Positions 21,895 through 32,746 of a DNA stretch of 64,000 nucleotides are shown here, piece after piece. Position numbers and translations under genes: made by a program. Within the stretch, counting starts at the first letter, position 1. Every line of letters begins with the position of its first letter. This DNA comes from Hydrangea macrophylla (taxonomy: Eukaryota; Streptophyta; Magnoliopsida; Cornales; Hydrangeaceae): assembly GCA_033977485.1 (NCBI GenBank), contig CM066993.1, positions 28,572,001 to 28,636,000 of the forward strand, given 5' to 3'. Below the pieces are notes generated by a model. The model had not been told where the DNA came from. It searched no databases and was given only the letters and a program-made list of their open reading frames with translations.

Positions 21895-23580
21895 CCCATT
21901 TCCGCACTGGTGCCTCGTTGTAGTGGGAGGATTATCAGCCAGCCTGATAAATACTTGTTCTCAGGAGAAGTTTTTGAAGCTGTCTCCATAGAATCTGAAT
22001 CTGATCCTGCCACATATGAAGAGGCAATGGCTGATGTTGATTCAGATCATTGGGTTAAAGCTATGAAGGCTGAATTAGAATCTATGGATTCTAATCAGGT
22101 CTGGGATCTTGTAGAACTTCCAGCCAATATTAAACCCATTGGTTGTAAGTGGGTCTACAAGAGGAAAAGAGCATCTGATGGAAAGGTTGAGACCTATAAG
22201 GCTAGGCTTGTAGCGAAAGGTTATACTCAGAGGGAGGGCATTGACTATGAGGAAACCTTCTCGCCGGTGGCCATGCTCAAGTCCATCAGGATACTCCTAT
22301 CCATTGCCGCATGCCTAGATTATGAGATCTGGCAGATGGATGTCAAGACTGCATTCTTGAATGGTAATCTTGAGGAGGATATCTATATGCAACAACCAGA
22401 AGGGTTCATAGCTGGTCGAAAAGGTCACTTGGTATGCAAGTTGCAAAAGTCCATTTATGGGCTTAAGCAGGCATCTAGAAGTTGGAACATCCATTTTGAC
22501 CAAGCGGTCAAGTCGTTTGGTTTTATACAAAATCTGGATGAACCTTGTGTATACAAGAAATATGAAGGGAAAGTGGTGGCTTTTCTTGTGCTTTACGTTG
22601 ACGACATTCTACTCATTGGAAATGATGTAGCGGCATTGTCAACGGTCAAGGTTTGGCTAGCTAGTACTTTCGATATGAAGGATCTAGGAGAGGCGAGCTA
22701 TATTCTAGGGATAAAGCTCTTTCGGGATCATAAGCGAAAGATAATGGGATTATCTCAAGCTGGTTATATCGATAAAGTGTTAACTAAGTTTTCAATGAAT
22801 AATTCGAAGAAAGGTTTGTTACCTTTCAGGCATGGTTTAGCGTTCTCCAAGGAACAGTGTCCTAAGACACAGGAGGAGAGGAATCGCATGGTAAGAATTC
22901 CATATGCTTCGGCAGTTGGAAGTCTCATGTATGCGATGTTATGCACTAGACCAGATATCTGTTTTGCCGTTGGCATGGTTAGCAGATATCAATCGAATCC
23001 AGGTCTGGCGCACTGGACAAGCGTTAAGCACATTCTTAAGTACTTGAGAGGGACTAAAGATTACATGCTTATGTATGGCGGTAGTGAGTTAATTCCAGTA
23101 GGATATACTGACTCGGACTTTATGTCAGATAAAGATTCGAGGAAGTCAACATCCGGACATCTCTTTACCTTGGGAGGTGGTGCTGTTAGTTGGAGGAGCA
23201 TTAAGCAGAAATGCATTGCAGACTCAACTACAGAAGCTGAGTATGTGGCTGCTTGTGAAGCTGCAAAGGAAGCTGTTTGGCTCAAGAAGTTCCTTATGGA
23301 GCTCGAGGTGGTACTAGCATCATTGTCACCTATTATGCTTTTCTGTGATAATAGTGGGGCAGTGGCTCAGTCCAAGGAGCCAAGGAACCACGGGAAGGGA
23401 AAGCACGTAGAGCGGAAATATCATCTTATCCGAGATATTGTTCAACGTGGAGATGTGACTGTCACCAAGATTGCCACCGTTGACAATCTTGATGATCCGT
23501 TTACAAAGGCCTTGCCACAGAAGGTCTTTGATCGTCATCTAGATAGTCTAGGTCTTAGATGTAGTTCTGAATGGTTATGA
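21895..23580 (+). CDS. Copia D reverse transcriptase and RNase H
   Basis: Same frame continued for about 560 codons to TGA 23578-23580. RT motifs: GCKWVYKRKRASDG, ARLVAKGYTQREGIDYEETF, WQMDVKTAFLNG, LKQASRSWN and the catalytic LYVDDILLIGND. RNase H motifs: GYTDSDF, STSGHLFTLGGGAVSWRS, STTEAEYVAACEAAKE, LFCDNSGA and DPFTKALP. All catalytic positions I can check are intact. This is a potential source of enzyme for related defective copies if the two upstream TGA codons are absent in a sister element. Confidence 0.95.
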   Translation, partial: PISALVPRCSGRIISQPDKYLFSGEVFEAVSIESESDPATYEEAMADVDSDHWVKAMKAELESMDSNQVWDLVELPANIKPIGCKWVYKRKRASDGKVETYKARLVAKGYTQREGIDYEETFSPVAMLKSIRILLSIAACLDYEIWQMDVKTAFLNGNLEEDIYMQQPEGFIAGRKGHLVCKLQKSIYGLKQASRSWNIHFDQAVKSFGFIQNLDEPCVYKKYEGKVVAFLVLYVDDILLIGNDVAALSTVKVWLASTFDMKDLGEASYILGIKLFRDHKRKIMGLSQAGYIDKVLTKFSMNNSKKGLLPFRHGLAFSKEQCPKTQEERNRMVRIPYASAVGSLMYAMLCTRPDICFAVGMVSRYQSNPGLAHWTSVKHILKYLRGTKDYMLMYGGSELIPVGYTDSDFMSDKDSRKSTSGHLFTLGGGAVSWRSIKQKCIADSTTEAEYVAACEAAKEAVWLKKFLMELEVVLASLSPIMLFCDNSGAVAQSKEPRNHGKGKHVERKYHLIRDIVQRGDVTVTKIATVDNLDDPFTKALPQKVFDRHLDSLGLRCSSEWL

Positions 23581-23595
23581 GTGCAAGTGGGAGTT
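23581..23595 (+). other. Polypurine tract of copia D
   Basis: GTGCAAGTGGGAGTT directly before the 3' LTR. The same 15 bases precede the copia E 3' LTR. Confidence 0.85.
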
Positions 23596-25100
23596 TGTTG
23601 GGTTTGTGCCCTCAAACCATTACTTTATATATGAGACATTGACATTTTAATATATGGATATCAGCTTTACATTAAGTTATGTATGTTTCTTTCATGAGAT
23701 GATTGTTATCCTTAAGTATCATAGTAAGTAATTCGTGTATGCATGAGATACATACAAGTGATATACGAATTACTATTCTTTGTTACTTAGAATGTGTCAC
23801 AGTGGATGATGAGACTGGATATCTCATCAGGTTTACACTGTAGCATGATTAACTACCATTGGATGGAGTGATTAATCTCAATCACTAGAGTTTAACTCTT
23901 AGTTAACATGCTAGTGCTTATAGTGCATTGACGGACCTGAGCTTTCCTATTGACACTCAAGACTGTCAATCAGTCGATAGGAACACATAACTTATATAAG
24001 GTACGTGTTCTTAATCTTGAGACGATTATGAACAAAAACTGTGAATATGGCTGCTTTGACTTACCAATCAGTGAGGTCTATAGAAGATCAACACCTGGGT
24101 ATCTTGGGTATGTCATAATCATAGGGTTGTGAACATATATTGTCAAGACAGAATCTACCCTCTGTTTCAGAGTAAGCATTCCCTTGAGAATGTCACCAAG
24201 TCGATTACTGAGTACTGCAGTCTTGTTGATAAGAGGTATCAACATGTTTGGTAATCATGAGAGGTGAATGGGACTCAAGGAATACAAGAAGTAATCATGA
24301 TTCAGGTTGACAGTAACAGTTGTCCGACTACCTGAATATGATTACGAATGCTGAAGGTAGAGGGACATTAGTACAACATACAAGTCTAGTTATCGCTTCG
24401 GATATGTTCTTTTGCGTTGGAGTTCAGTTATCGTTTTATAGTGGAGTAAACGTTAACTGACCAGTTAGTTAGTTTGCTGATCAAAGAGTTTGGTCATGGT
24501 AATTAACAACTGGTCTGAGCCAACAATAAAGAGCCTAGGAGGTCCCACTCTTAGCTCCGCCAGGATACTTGGAAAGACACATGAGGAAGTTATCAAGACA
24601 AGTTCGATCGATTGAAGTATGTTCGATCGATTGAAGTCTTGGCAGTCTCGATCGATCGAGAATGGTTCGATCGATCGAAGGTTCGATCGATCGAAGATCT
24701 TCGATCGCTCGAAGTCTAGGTCGGTTCTGGAAATCTATAAATAGGGCAGCTACGTTCTGGAAAAAGGGTTCTTCGTTTCAGAATGTCAGAAGCTGCAGAA
24801 ACTATTTTAGAGCCCCAAACCTTCTTTTTCCTCTCTATTAGAGATCCCACCATCTCTAGTCTCTCGGGCAAGCATCCGTAGGAGACATAAGGGTGAAGAC
24901 AACCTAGTGGAGGCTGCTGCATCACCAAGGAAGAAGAAGAAAATTAGAATTGGGTTCAAGACACTAAGGTATAACTCTTGTCCCCTCTTGTACGCATCTA
25001 TGGAATTAACGAGTAGTAGATCCTGGGCTACCATTAAGTTTTATAACTTGACTTTTTCGCTGCGCGTTTAAACTTTTAACTTAAGCCGGTTTTTCCATCA
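23596..25100 (+). repeat. Copia D 3' LTR (1505 bp)
   Basis: Same ends as the 5' LTR. Sixteen bases longer because the palindrome array (24602-24713) has six rather than five copies. The TATAAATA box is at 24736-24743. Confidence 0.96.
24602..24713 (+). repeat. TTCGATCGATCGAA array, copia D 3' LTR (6 copies)
   Basis: Identical in order to the 5' LTR array, with one additional GGTTCGATCGATCGAA unit inserted next to an identical one. Confidence 0.97.
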
Positions 25101-25952
25101 GCCAATTCCAAATCATGCGTAGGATAATTCTTCTCATGTACCTTCAATTGTCTTGATCCGTATGTAATAACATTCCCGTCTTGCATAAGCACACAACCAA
25201 GTCCTTGGTGCGATGCATCACTGTAGATTACATACCTTTTTCCACTCTTAAGTATCGCAAGTACCGGTGCAGAAGTCAATCTCTCTTTTAACTCCTGAAA
25301 TGCACACTCATGCTTGTTCGTCCATTCATACTTCGTCTCCTTCCTCGTCAAATTCGTTAAAGGTCCTGCTATCTTGGAAAATCCTTCGACGAATCTTTTT
25401 TAGTATCCTGCTAAACCCAGAAAACTTCTAACCTCTGTTGCATTGGTCGGTTGGTTCTAGCTTAAGACTGCATCAACCTTAGATGAGTCCATAGAGATAC
25501 CGTCTTGAGATATAACGTGTCCCAAGAACTTGACTTCCTGTAGCAAAAACTCACACTTGCTGAACTTTGCATAAAACTTGCTATCTCGAAGTGTTTGTAA
25601 GGCAATCTGCAAGTGGTCTTTGTGATCCTCTTCGGTCTTTGAGTAGATCAAAATGTCATCGATGAACACTATAATGAATTGATCCAGATATAGTCTGAAT
25701 ACTCTATTCATCAAGTCCATGAATACTGCTGGCGCATTCGTCAGTCCAAAAGGCATAACCAGAAACTCGTAATGCCCGTATCTCGTCCTGAACGCAGTCT
25801 TTGATACATCCTCCGGTCGAACTAACAATTGGTGATATCCCGAACGTAAATCGATCTTTGAAAAGATCCTAGATCCTTGTAATTGGTCGAATAGGTCATC
25901 TATCCGAGGAAGTGGATATCTATTCTTGATCGTTACCTTGTTCTATACAGAG
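25076..25952 (-). pseudogene. Gypsy C RT end and RNase H start (lightly broken)
   Basis: Reading leftward: [34 protein letters not shown], the catalytic [26 protein letters not shown], then a stop near 25455, then [22 protein letters not shown] and the RNase H start [20 protein letters not shown] and YPTHDLELA. At 25100 copia D interrupts the frame; codons left of that junction in this interval belong to D's LTR. A small deletion and stops near 25900-25950 separate it from the gag-protease frame. Confidence 0.88.
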
Positions 25953-27812
25953 TCAAAGTATTCTGTCTTTCTTCTTCACAAACAGAACTGGTGCTCCCCA
26001 AGGTGACGTACTCGGGCGAATAAATCCTAAATCTTCAAGTTCCTGAACTTGCTTTTTCAGTTCCAACATCTCAGTTGGCGCCATCCTATATGGTGTCTTG
26101 GAAATAGGCAATGTTCCGGGTATTAATTCCACACAAAAGTCTATTCCTCTTTTCGGTGGAAGTCCTTTAATATCCTGAAATACATCTTGAAAATCTTGTA
26201 CAGTAGGAATCTGATCCATCGTGAACTCTGTATTCGTACTCCCGATTGTAGCCAAACTACTCGTAAGGAACATGTCGCTCGTTGACTGACACTGAAATCT
26301 GATCGTCGGTTTTCCTTGTATCAGAAATACAATTGTCTTAGTAGGGCAATCCAGATTGGCACTATACTTAGTCAACCAATCCATTCCTAAGATAATGTCG
26401 AACTCGGACATTGACAGAACTACCAAGTCTGCTGGAAGATTCCTATCTTCCAAAGTCAATGGGCAATCTTTACGCACTTTACCCAGCTTTACAGTCACTC
26501 TTAACGGTGACACAACATTTAGTGCTGGCTCGAGTGTCTGGGGTTCTAAACCCAATTGACGCACAACCTTAACAGCAATAAATGAGCATGCAGCTCCAGT
26601 ATCGAATAAAGCTTTAACTGGACTATGAAAGAGTACAAGCGTACCTTCCAAGTGTTGCTGCTCATCAGCATTAAAGCCTTCTTCTGCGGGGATGATAGCA
26701 TTCATCCTTGTCTGATCTGGAGGTCCTTGTATCCCTTGAATTGATGTTCCATAGTATCCTCCGCGAGGTGCACGACAATCTTTACTTAGATGTCCCGGCT
26801 TGTTGCGATTTTGACAAGTAACATCCATTCTGCGGTTAACTCTAGGGGCTGTACAGAATCTGGTAACGTGCCCTGGCTTCCCGCAGTTAAAACATCCTCC
26901 CAGGTTCTGAGGCTGTGATCCTTGCTGGGGTCGAGTATAGCCCTGATGTGGCTTTCTGGTTCCCTCCCAGGTTCTCTTATTTCCTTGGAAATTCCCTTGC
27001 GGTCTCCAACCTTGGGTATTCCTTGGCGGCAGGTTATGGAAATTCCTCTGCTGAAATCCTCTTGACGGTTGAGGTCGATTCATCTGCGGTTGTTGTGCTG
27101 GATAAGCATCCTTCTCTAATCCCGCAGCAAATCTAACAATCCCTTCAAACGATTGATTCAGATGACCAACCATCATATGTCTGAGGTGGGGATTCAATCC
27201 TTGGTGAAATCTCTTCACCTTCTTCTGTGGAGTATCTATCATATGTTGAGCGAATATGGATAGACGCTCAAACTGTGTTGTGTATTCTCGTATAGTCCAT
27301 CCTCCTTGAACTAGATTGAGAAAGTTCCTCTCTTGTTGATCTCTCTCATCCTCTGGGAAATATTTTTCCAAAAATCTGCCTTTGAATGTCTCCCATGACA
27401 TAGCTCTAGCAGCATTTATCCCGATAGTGGCTCGTTCAGCTTCCCACCAATCTGCGGCGGCATAAGTGAGTGGAAACGTAGCAAGACGACGCTTCTCTTG
27501 TTCACTACATTCCAATTCTTCAAATATCAACTCCATTTCTCTTATCCATTGCTCCGCTTTCCATGGTTCTATTAGTTCATCAAACTTCTCAGGACGTAAC
27601 CCACGAAAATTTGCTAACAACTTATCTCCAGTCTGTCTTTGTTGGAACGGTGTAACTTGAGTTTGAACAGGTCGCTGACTTGTAGCATGATTGTAGGTAT
27701 CCCCTACATGCTCCATCCTTTGCATAAACGCTTCAAAAATTCATGTTGGATCCATCCCTTCTGGAATAGGTGCTCCATTACGCGCTTGGTGATTTCTCAA
27801 GGGTCCTACCAT
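25953..27812 (-). CDS. gag: Gypsy C gag, protease and RT start
   Basis: The likely native ATG is at 27812 (MVGPLRNHQARNG), followed by a TGA at 27741-27743. The frame is then open for about 590 codons. Gag core: WEAERATIG, MSWETFKGRFLEKYFP and TTQFERLSIFAQ. Two CCHC knuckles follow, CFNCGKPGHVTRFC and CQNRNKPGHLSKDC, the second with N where a Cys is usual. The protease has ALFDTGAACSFIA (D-T-G intact) and ILGMDWLTKY. It ends after the first RT motif ([14 protein letters not shown]) where a short deletion shifts the frame. Confidence 0.93.
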
Positions 27813-28175
27813 TATGATAACAAGTGTCGCCTACAAGAGACATATTGATCAGTTGGAAGTCTTCTCGAAGAAACGAAATCGAGAAGCAACAAAAACTAAC
27901 AGTTCTACAAAACAACGCATCACACAACCAATAATCAATATCAAAAGTACTGCTCGTATATATATATATCAAAAGATCTACCATGGAGTACACAGTAACC
28001 ATACCATGTACCACGTGGGACAAGGCTAAAATGGCACTAGGGTCAACTACACAATACTATTGCTAACATCTATACAAAGCTATGGTCAAATAGCTATCTC
28101 TCAAGTTCCCAAAAATATTTGGTGGACAACATGTCCTGATAAAACTAACAAAAACTAAGTCCTGCAGGTCCTGAC
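27813..28175 (-). other. Gypsy C leader segment
   Basis: About 360 bp between gag and the upstream extra ORF. Apart from a short TA run near 27955-27970 I see nothing in it. Confidence 0.5.
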
Positions 28176-29170
28176 TCAAAAATCGTCAGCGTCTGATCCT
28201 GCTGGTGGTGCCTCGTCCTCTGAATCAATCTCCATCTCCTCGAGTGGATCATCCTCAACTGGTACGACAAGATCTCCGACTACTACCCCTATATCCCAAT
28301 CCTCTATCACCTCTGCATCATCATCCTCCATCACGTCTACTATCGCATGGTTAGCGACATCGACTGCTACTACGGCGAATCCATCGGCTATATCAAGAGT
28401 TCCTGCTATCGCGGCCTCTCCCATTACAAAACCTGCTGGCTGAATGATCATCTCTGCTATCCATCCTACTGCCATATCGGCCATAGCTGCCATATGCATA
28501 ATGGGTCCGGCTGGTATCTGAAGCACAACGGGTATCTCTGGCACAACTACCTCCTCATCGGGCACATCCTCGTCTACGACCATGTCTACCTCAATAACCT
28601 CCGGGTCCTAGACTGGATCCTCTGGCTCATACTCTGGCTCCTCGGGGTCATCCTCATCTGCATCGTCCTCTACTAGGTCCTCATCATCTATAGGCTCCTC
28701 CTCTCCATCCCTGACCATGTCCTCATCGGGATGTCCATCCTCTGGCTCTAGGTCTTCATCTTCCTGAATTGGCTCAGGCTCTGGGATTGGTACGTCGGGT
28801 ACCGGTGATGGTGGGGCTGTCGGTGTTGGTGCAACTATAGGCTCAGTGGACCGGCTATAATGGCTCTCAACTCAATCTCATCCATCTCAGGCTTACTATG
28901 AACTAACCGTAAGATCTCCTGGCAAATATCTCTACCAATCCTCGCAGTATGGTAAGCATCCATACACATCTGCGTCGGGTGAGTCCTCTCGGTCTCATAG
29001 AGTGCTCTCCACATGTCCTCCTCCAAATGCCTACTAGCTATCTGGCACACACGCTCACGATAAAACTCTGGGTCAGCTGGCTCCACGGTATCCCCATGGA
29101 TCACGTGTCCTCTATAAGCATCGGTAACAAACTAATGGAACTCTGGATCCATGCTATCCTGTAAAGGAAA
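28176..29170 (-). pseudogene. Extra acidic ORF upstream of gag in gypsy C
   Basis: Between primer site and gag, a minus-strand reading frame of about 310 codons is readable in two or three pieces. The first part (29104-28835) has EFYRERVCQIASRHLEEDMW and RIGRDICQEILRLVHSK. A frameshift near 28850 follows, then a long Asp/Glu/Pro/Val-rich part with a TAG near 28605 that ends EEAPPAGSDADDF at 28176. I know no domain for it. Codon phase is kept over a long low-complexity stretch, which suggests it was once a protein. Confidence 0.6.
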
Positions 29171-29282
29171 ACTATCTATCGTCAGAAAGACGAACTTATC
29201 ATGTCTCATCTTAAAGTAATCTTAACATACTAGGACCAGATGGTGTGGAATCCATCAGTGAACGAAAGCATCACAACCGACG

Positions 29283-29314
29283 GCTCTGATACCAAAAATC
29301 CTGCTCTGATATCA
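29283..29314 (-). other. Duplicated primer binding site of gypsy C
   Basis: On the minus strand TGATATCAGAGC (29314-29303) and TGGTATCAGAGC (29294-29283) lie in a 20-bp tandem duplication right after the LTR. The second fits initiator tRNA-Met perfectly; the one next to the LTR has one mismatch. Confidence 0.85.
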
Positions 29315-29321
29315 AAAATCC

Positions 29322-30770
29322 TGTCACGCCCCGGAGCAGCATAAATAGAGAAAAATAAATTTCCTTTATGGGTCCATAGGGAATGACAAGTGAAAGTCAC
29401 TGATATCCACACCACACAGTACTAGTCCAAACAGGAACAAACAGGAGTAGTAAACCACTGAAATATAAACACGATTCTATCTATTACAAACATCAGAGTA
29501 TGGTCCACCGGATCAACACATGTCTGGAGACAACATATGTCCAAGTACCCGTTAAACTACAAAGTACAACAGTAAAAGAAAAGTAGTAATATAAACTACT
29601 ATCTATCTTCAGGTCTTCAGCTGGCGTACGGATAGGCGTCAGCATAACTGGCATCAGTGGGGCCATTCTCTACGTAACTCCCTTCAGGGTAGTTGTTATC
29701 GCCATAAGTTCCGTCATCTGCAATGTAAAGGACAGGATAGTCTGGACGGGGAATGTCCAGGCAACAAAGGTTGTCAGCTTGTTGAAAGCTGAGTGAGCAC
29801 TAACTAACACAGTCTCATAGAAATAACATAATTACAGTTATGAACAATATATGACAGTGATACAAAATATATCTCTTCCTCTTTTATTCAGACATATTAC
29901 TAATAGATTCCCATCATTTTCCCACTCTAAGCCTGATTGCACAATTTCCCAACTGATTATCTTGATCTGGTTTTATCAACACAACATACCAGTGCTCTTG
30001 TTCACCGCTATACCGCGTTTAAGAACTCTTGCGAGCACCCATACGTCGTTCTCATATAACGACTGGTCTATGGATGTACCCATACTCTTGTTCACCGCTT
30101 TTAAGAACTCTTACTGTTCACCACTTTTAAGAATGCTTGCGAGTACTGTACATACACAGCTCTGGTAATTCAAATCATGGGAGTGCCACAACTACTCTTG
30201 TTCACCGCTTTTAAGAACTCTTATTATTCACCGCTTTTAAGAACTCTTGCGAGTACTGTGCACCCATAATTCTCACAATCCTGATCAAATCCTTGACATA
30301 CACTTATTGGATTCAACCTGAGAGAATCATCAGCTCGACTCACACAACCTTGAACATACCAATCATCTTACTGACTTAACTCCCAGTTATCCAATATTAC
30401 CCAGTGTTATCATCTCAAACTTATCTCATTATCTCGTCGTACTATTACTAACGTTCTGAACTGGACTACGTTACTCACTATGTTATCTCAATCTCATTAT
30501 CGTATCCCATTACCTCCGTAATCCATAATATCGCATAATAGGAACATGAAACAATGATTAAACAACTACCTATTATGCGTTTTAAACTGAAAGGAAATAC
30601 ATTCATGTTCTGCTAGGTTCGATCGATTGAGGTCCTCTCGATCGCTCGAAGAAAAGTGAAGTTCGATCGATTGAAGTATTCTCGATCGATCGAAGTTAAG
30701 GTGGTCACGATCGATTGAACTCATTTTGATCGATTGAGACTTAGTGATGTTCGATCGATTGAGACTCAGT
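29322..30770 (-). repeat. Gypsy C 5' LTR, truncated
   Basis: Matches 12348 to about 13800 of the 3' LTR with scattered substitutions. The palindrome array (30618-30763) has seven copies. After about 30770 the similarity stops and the Tat antisense gene begins, so about 750 bp of the LTR's outer end, including array 2, has been deleted. Confidence 0.88.
30618..30763 (-). repeat. TTCGATCGATCGAA array, gypsy C 5' LTR (7 copies)
   Basis: Counterpart of 13644-13808. Compared with it, copy 4 is a full palindrome here (CTCGATCGATCGAA) and copy 5 reads CACGATCGATTGAA. Confidence 0.95.
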
Positions 30771-30799
30771 TTGGCTCATGGTTTTGTATAGTATGAGTC

Positions 30800-32746
30800 C
30801 CTAAATTAGACTGTACAGGGATTCATTAATGCGGTGGGATTTGGAGACTTCGTCAAACTTTTGAAGAAGATCTCCAATGACCTGAGACAGATTCATGCTA
30901 TCTCAGAGTGATGGTGGGACACCACCAACAAGTTCCATTTCAAGTTTGGGGAGATGACGATGACCCCGCTCGACTTCAATATGATCATTGGGATCCTCTT
31001 CGGGGGGGGGGGGGGAATGCCTCTGTTATCTATATACGATGATGGAGTGTGGGATCGATTGCTGCCACTGTTGGAAGTCGTCTCTGAGGAGCCCTTGGTC
31101 ACGGCTAAGTGGTTTATGGATACGTTCAGGGGCCAGGAGGGCTTATCAGACCAGCAGATGGCTTGGGGCTTTATTATGTACATGCTCGGATGCTCCCTGT
31201 TGAGTACTAGGGGCGATCGGATCTCTGTGGCACTGGTGGGGTCCCTGGAGTGCATAGTTCAGATCTATCAGTATGATTGGGCCGGTGTAGGATTAGCATC
31301 CTGTACAAGCATATGGGAGACATTTCTCGAGACCGGCTGTGCTCCACCAATGGCTTCTGGAGAGCATGGGAGGTACTTCTCTTTTATAATTTTCATTTTT
31401 GAATTAAACCTTGCATTCCTCTTTCGATTTCTTTATTCAGGAACTTTTAAAACTCATGTTTTCTTTTCTTTTGATTTTCTTGCAGATTTGGTCCTACGAG
31501 TATCTTCATATGATGTCACCTAGGACCCAACCCATGGACGCCCTCATCATACCCCAGGGGCTAAAGTGGCAGAAGGAGTGAGTCGGGCGAAAGACCGGGG
31601 CTCATGATTTCATCTTGTTCAGGAATTTTCTGATGAATCTAAGAGAGCCGCATGTTAGATGGTAGCCTTGGGTGGACGTGCTTCCTATTGCTCCTCAGGG
31701 GATACGTCCGTCAGGTGGGTACAACCCAATGAGATTATTGATAGATGGCCCCGAAGCTCGGGAGTAGTACTTAGGAGAGAGAGTGACCAGGCAGTCACGG
31801 ATGGCTCCTGGGTATTTCGTGCTACGTCCTCTGCCCGACTCGATGAGAGTTACCTAGATTCTCCAGGGTCTTGTGCTCATGGTCACCCTAGACGGGCTCT
31901 CTATTCAGGACTTCGTGGAGTCCCCTGAGGGGTATGCATCTTTCCATGCTGCTAAACTGATGAAGAACTTCCCCTTGATGGAAGTGACCCGGGTGAGTTT
32001 CCTTTGATTCTTCGACCATTCTTTTAGTTCTTTTCAAATTATGCTAAATTTTCTCTTCTTTCTCTTCACAGCCTGTTCCCGTCATGGCTCGAATTCCAGC
32101 TTTGTCACCATGGGATTGGAGCTTCGGGACAGTTTCTTACAGCGAGCAGGGCACAACTGAGGTCCCTCAATATCACACGGGTGCTCCTACCGTCCTGCTA
32201 TAGTATGACCACGTCCCGAGAGATTATGCAAAGGAGGGTCTACTCTACGCTCATAGCGTGAGGGAGTGGATTCAAGGTCGGGAGTGGAGGGTAATCTTCT
32301 GGAACCTATTTCTGACCTTCACACTCTTTCTCTGATGTTCTAACCTTTCCTTTATTGATTCAGGCTGATGGAGCGCGGGTAGCTGCTGAGGCTCATGCGA
32401 GAGCTATGGTAGAAATTCTACTGACCTTTTACTTTTAATCATTTCATCATTTTCTTTCAATCTTTAAATAAAACTTGATTATTGCAATCTCTTTCTCCGC
32501 TCAGGAGGAAGAGAACAGGGCTTTGGTTCTGTAGGTCAGAGAGCTTTAGCAGCAGCTTCAGTAGTTTGGGATAGGCCTTAGCGGAGCTCAAGGAGCTGTT
32601 GGGCGTGGTGGAGGTAGCGGTGGAGGTAGCAGTGGTGCAGAGGCAGCAGAGGTGGCAGAGGCGGAGGTGGAGGTGGAGGTGGAGGTGGTGAGAGTGGCAC
32701 GGAGTCAGAGGAGGAGCCTCTCAGAGGTGTCACTCGTCAGACTTGA
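30800..32746 (+). pseudogene. Antisense plant-mobile-domain (PMD) gene of the Tat element, exons 2-6
   Basis: Plus-strand gene opposite to the Tat element, between pol and 3' LTR. Exon 2 (to 31372) reads NAVGFGDFVKLL, a TGA, then WWDTTNKFHFKFGEMTMTPLDF, DRLLPLL and WFMDTFRGQEGLSDQQ, the aminotransferase-like plant mobile domain. GT-AG introns are visible: 31373-31485, 31993-32071, 32291-32363, 32409-32504. Exon 3 begins IWSYEYLHMMSPRTQP. The last exon ends with a Gly/Glu-rich tail and RGVTRQT-stop at 32746. Several TGA/TAG codons and a G14 run (31002-31015) disable it. The PMD is found in MAIN-type plant proteins and in extra ORFs of Tat-lineage elements. Confidence 0.72.

Larger units (their letters stand above)
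16391..25100 (+). mobile_element. Copia element D, near-intact, 8.7 kb
   Basis: Ty1/copia element with LTRs 16391-17879 and 23596-25100, primer site at 17882, a 1.7-kb leader, one gag-pol frame (19591-23580) broken by only two TGA codons, and a polypurine tract at 23581-23595. Flanks show a perfect 5-bp target duplication GCCAA (16386-16390 and 25101-25105). It is inserted in antisense to gypsy C. The LTRs differ at about 40 sites by eye and by one 16-bp motif unit. Confidence 0.96.
12348..30770 (-). mobile_element. Gypsy element C (Tekay-like), interrupted by copia D
   Basis: Minus-strand Ty3/gypsy element. The 3' LTR is 12348-14570; the 5' LTR is 29322 to about 30770, lacking the outermost 750 bp or so. 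Reading leftward it has the primer site, an extra acidic ORF, gag with two zinc knuckles, protease, RT, RNase H, integrase and a chromodomain-like tail. Copia D sits in the RNase H. Coding damage is limited to a few stops and small deletions, far less than in gypsy A. The right boundary was estimated as the point where similarity to the 3' LTR ends. Confidence 0.87.

Noticed and set aside
25457..25828. Integrated pararetrovirus (caulimovirid) reverse transcriptase
   Set aside because: Each RT here is followed by RNase H plus an integrase and flanked by LTRs with primer site and polypurine tract, so these are LTR retrotransposons.
28347..28676. 109-codon plus-strand frame rich in Tyr/His/Leu
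   Set aside because: It is the shadow of the acidic minus-strand ORF of gypsy C (GAT/GAG codons read in reverse).
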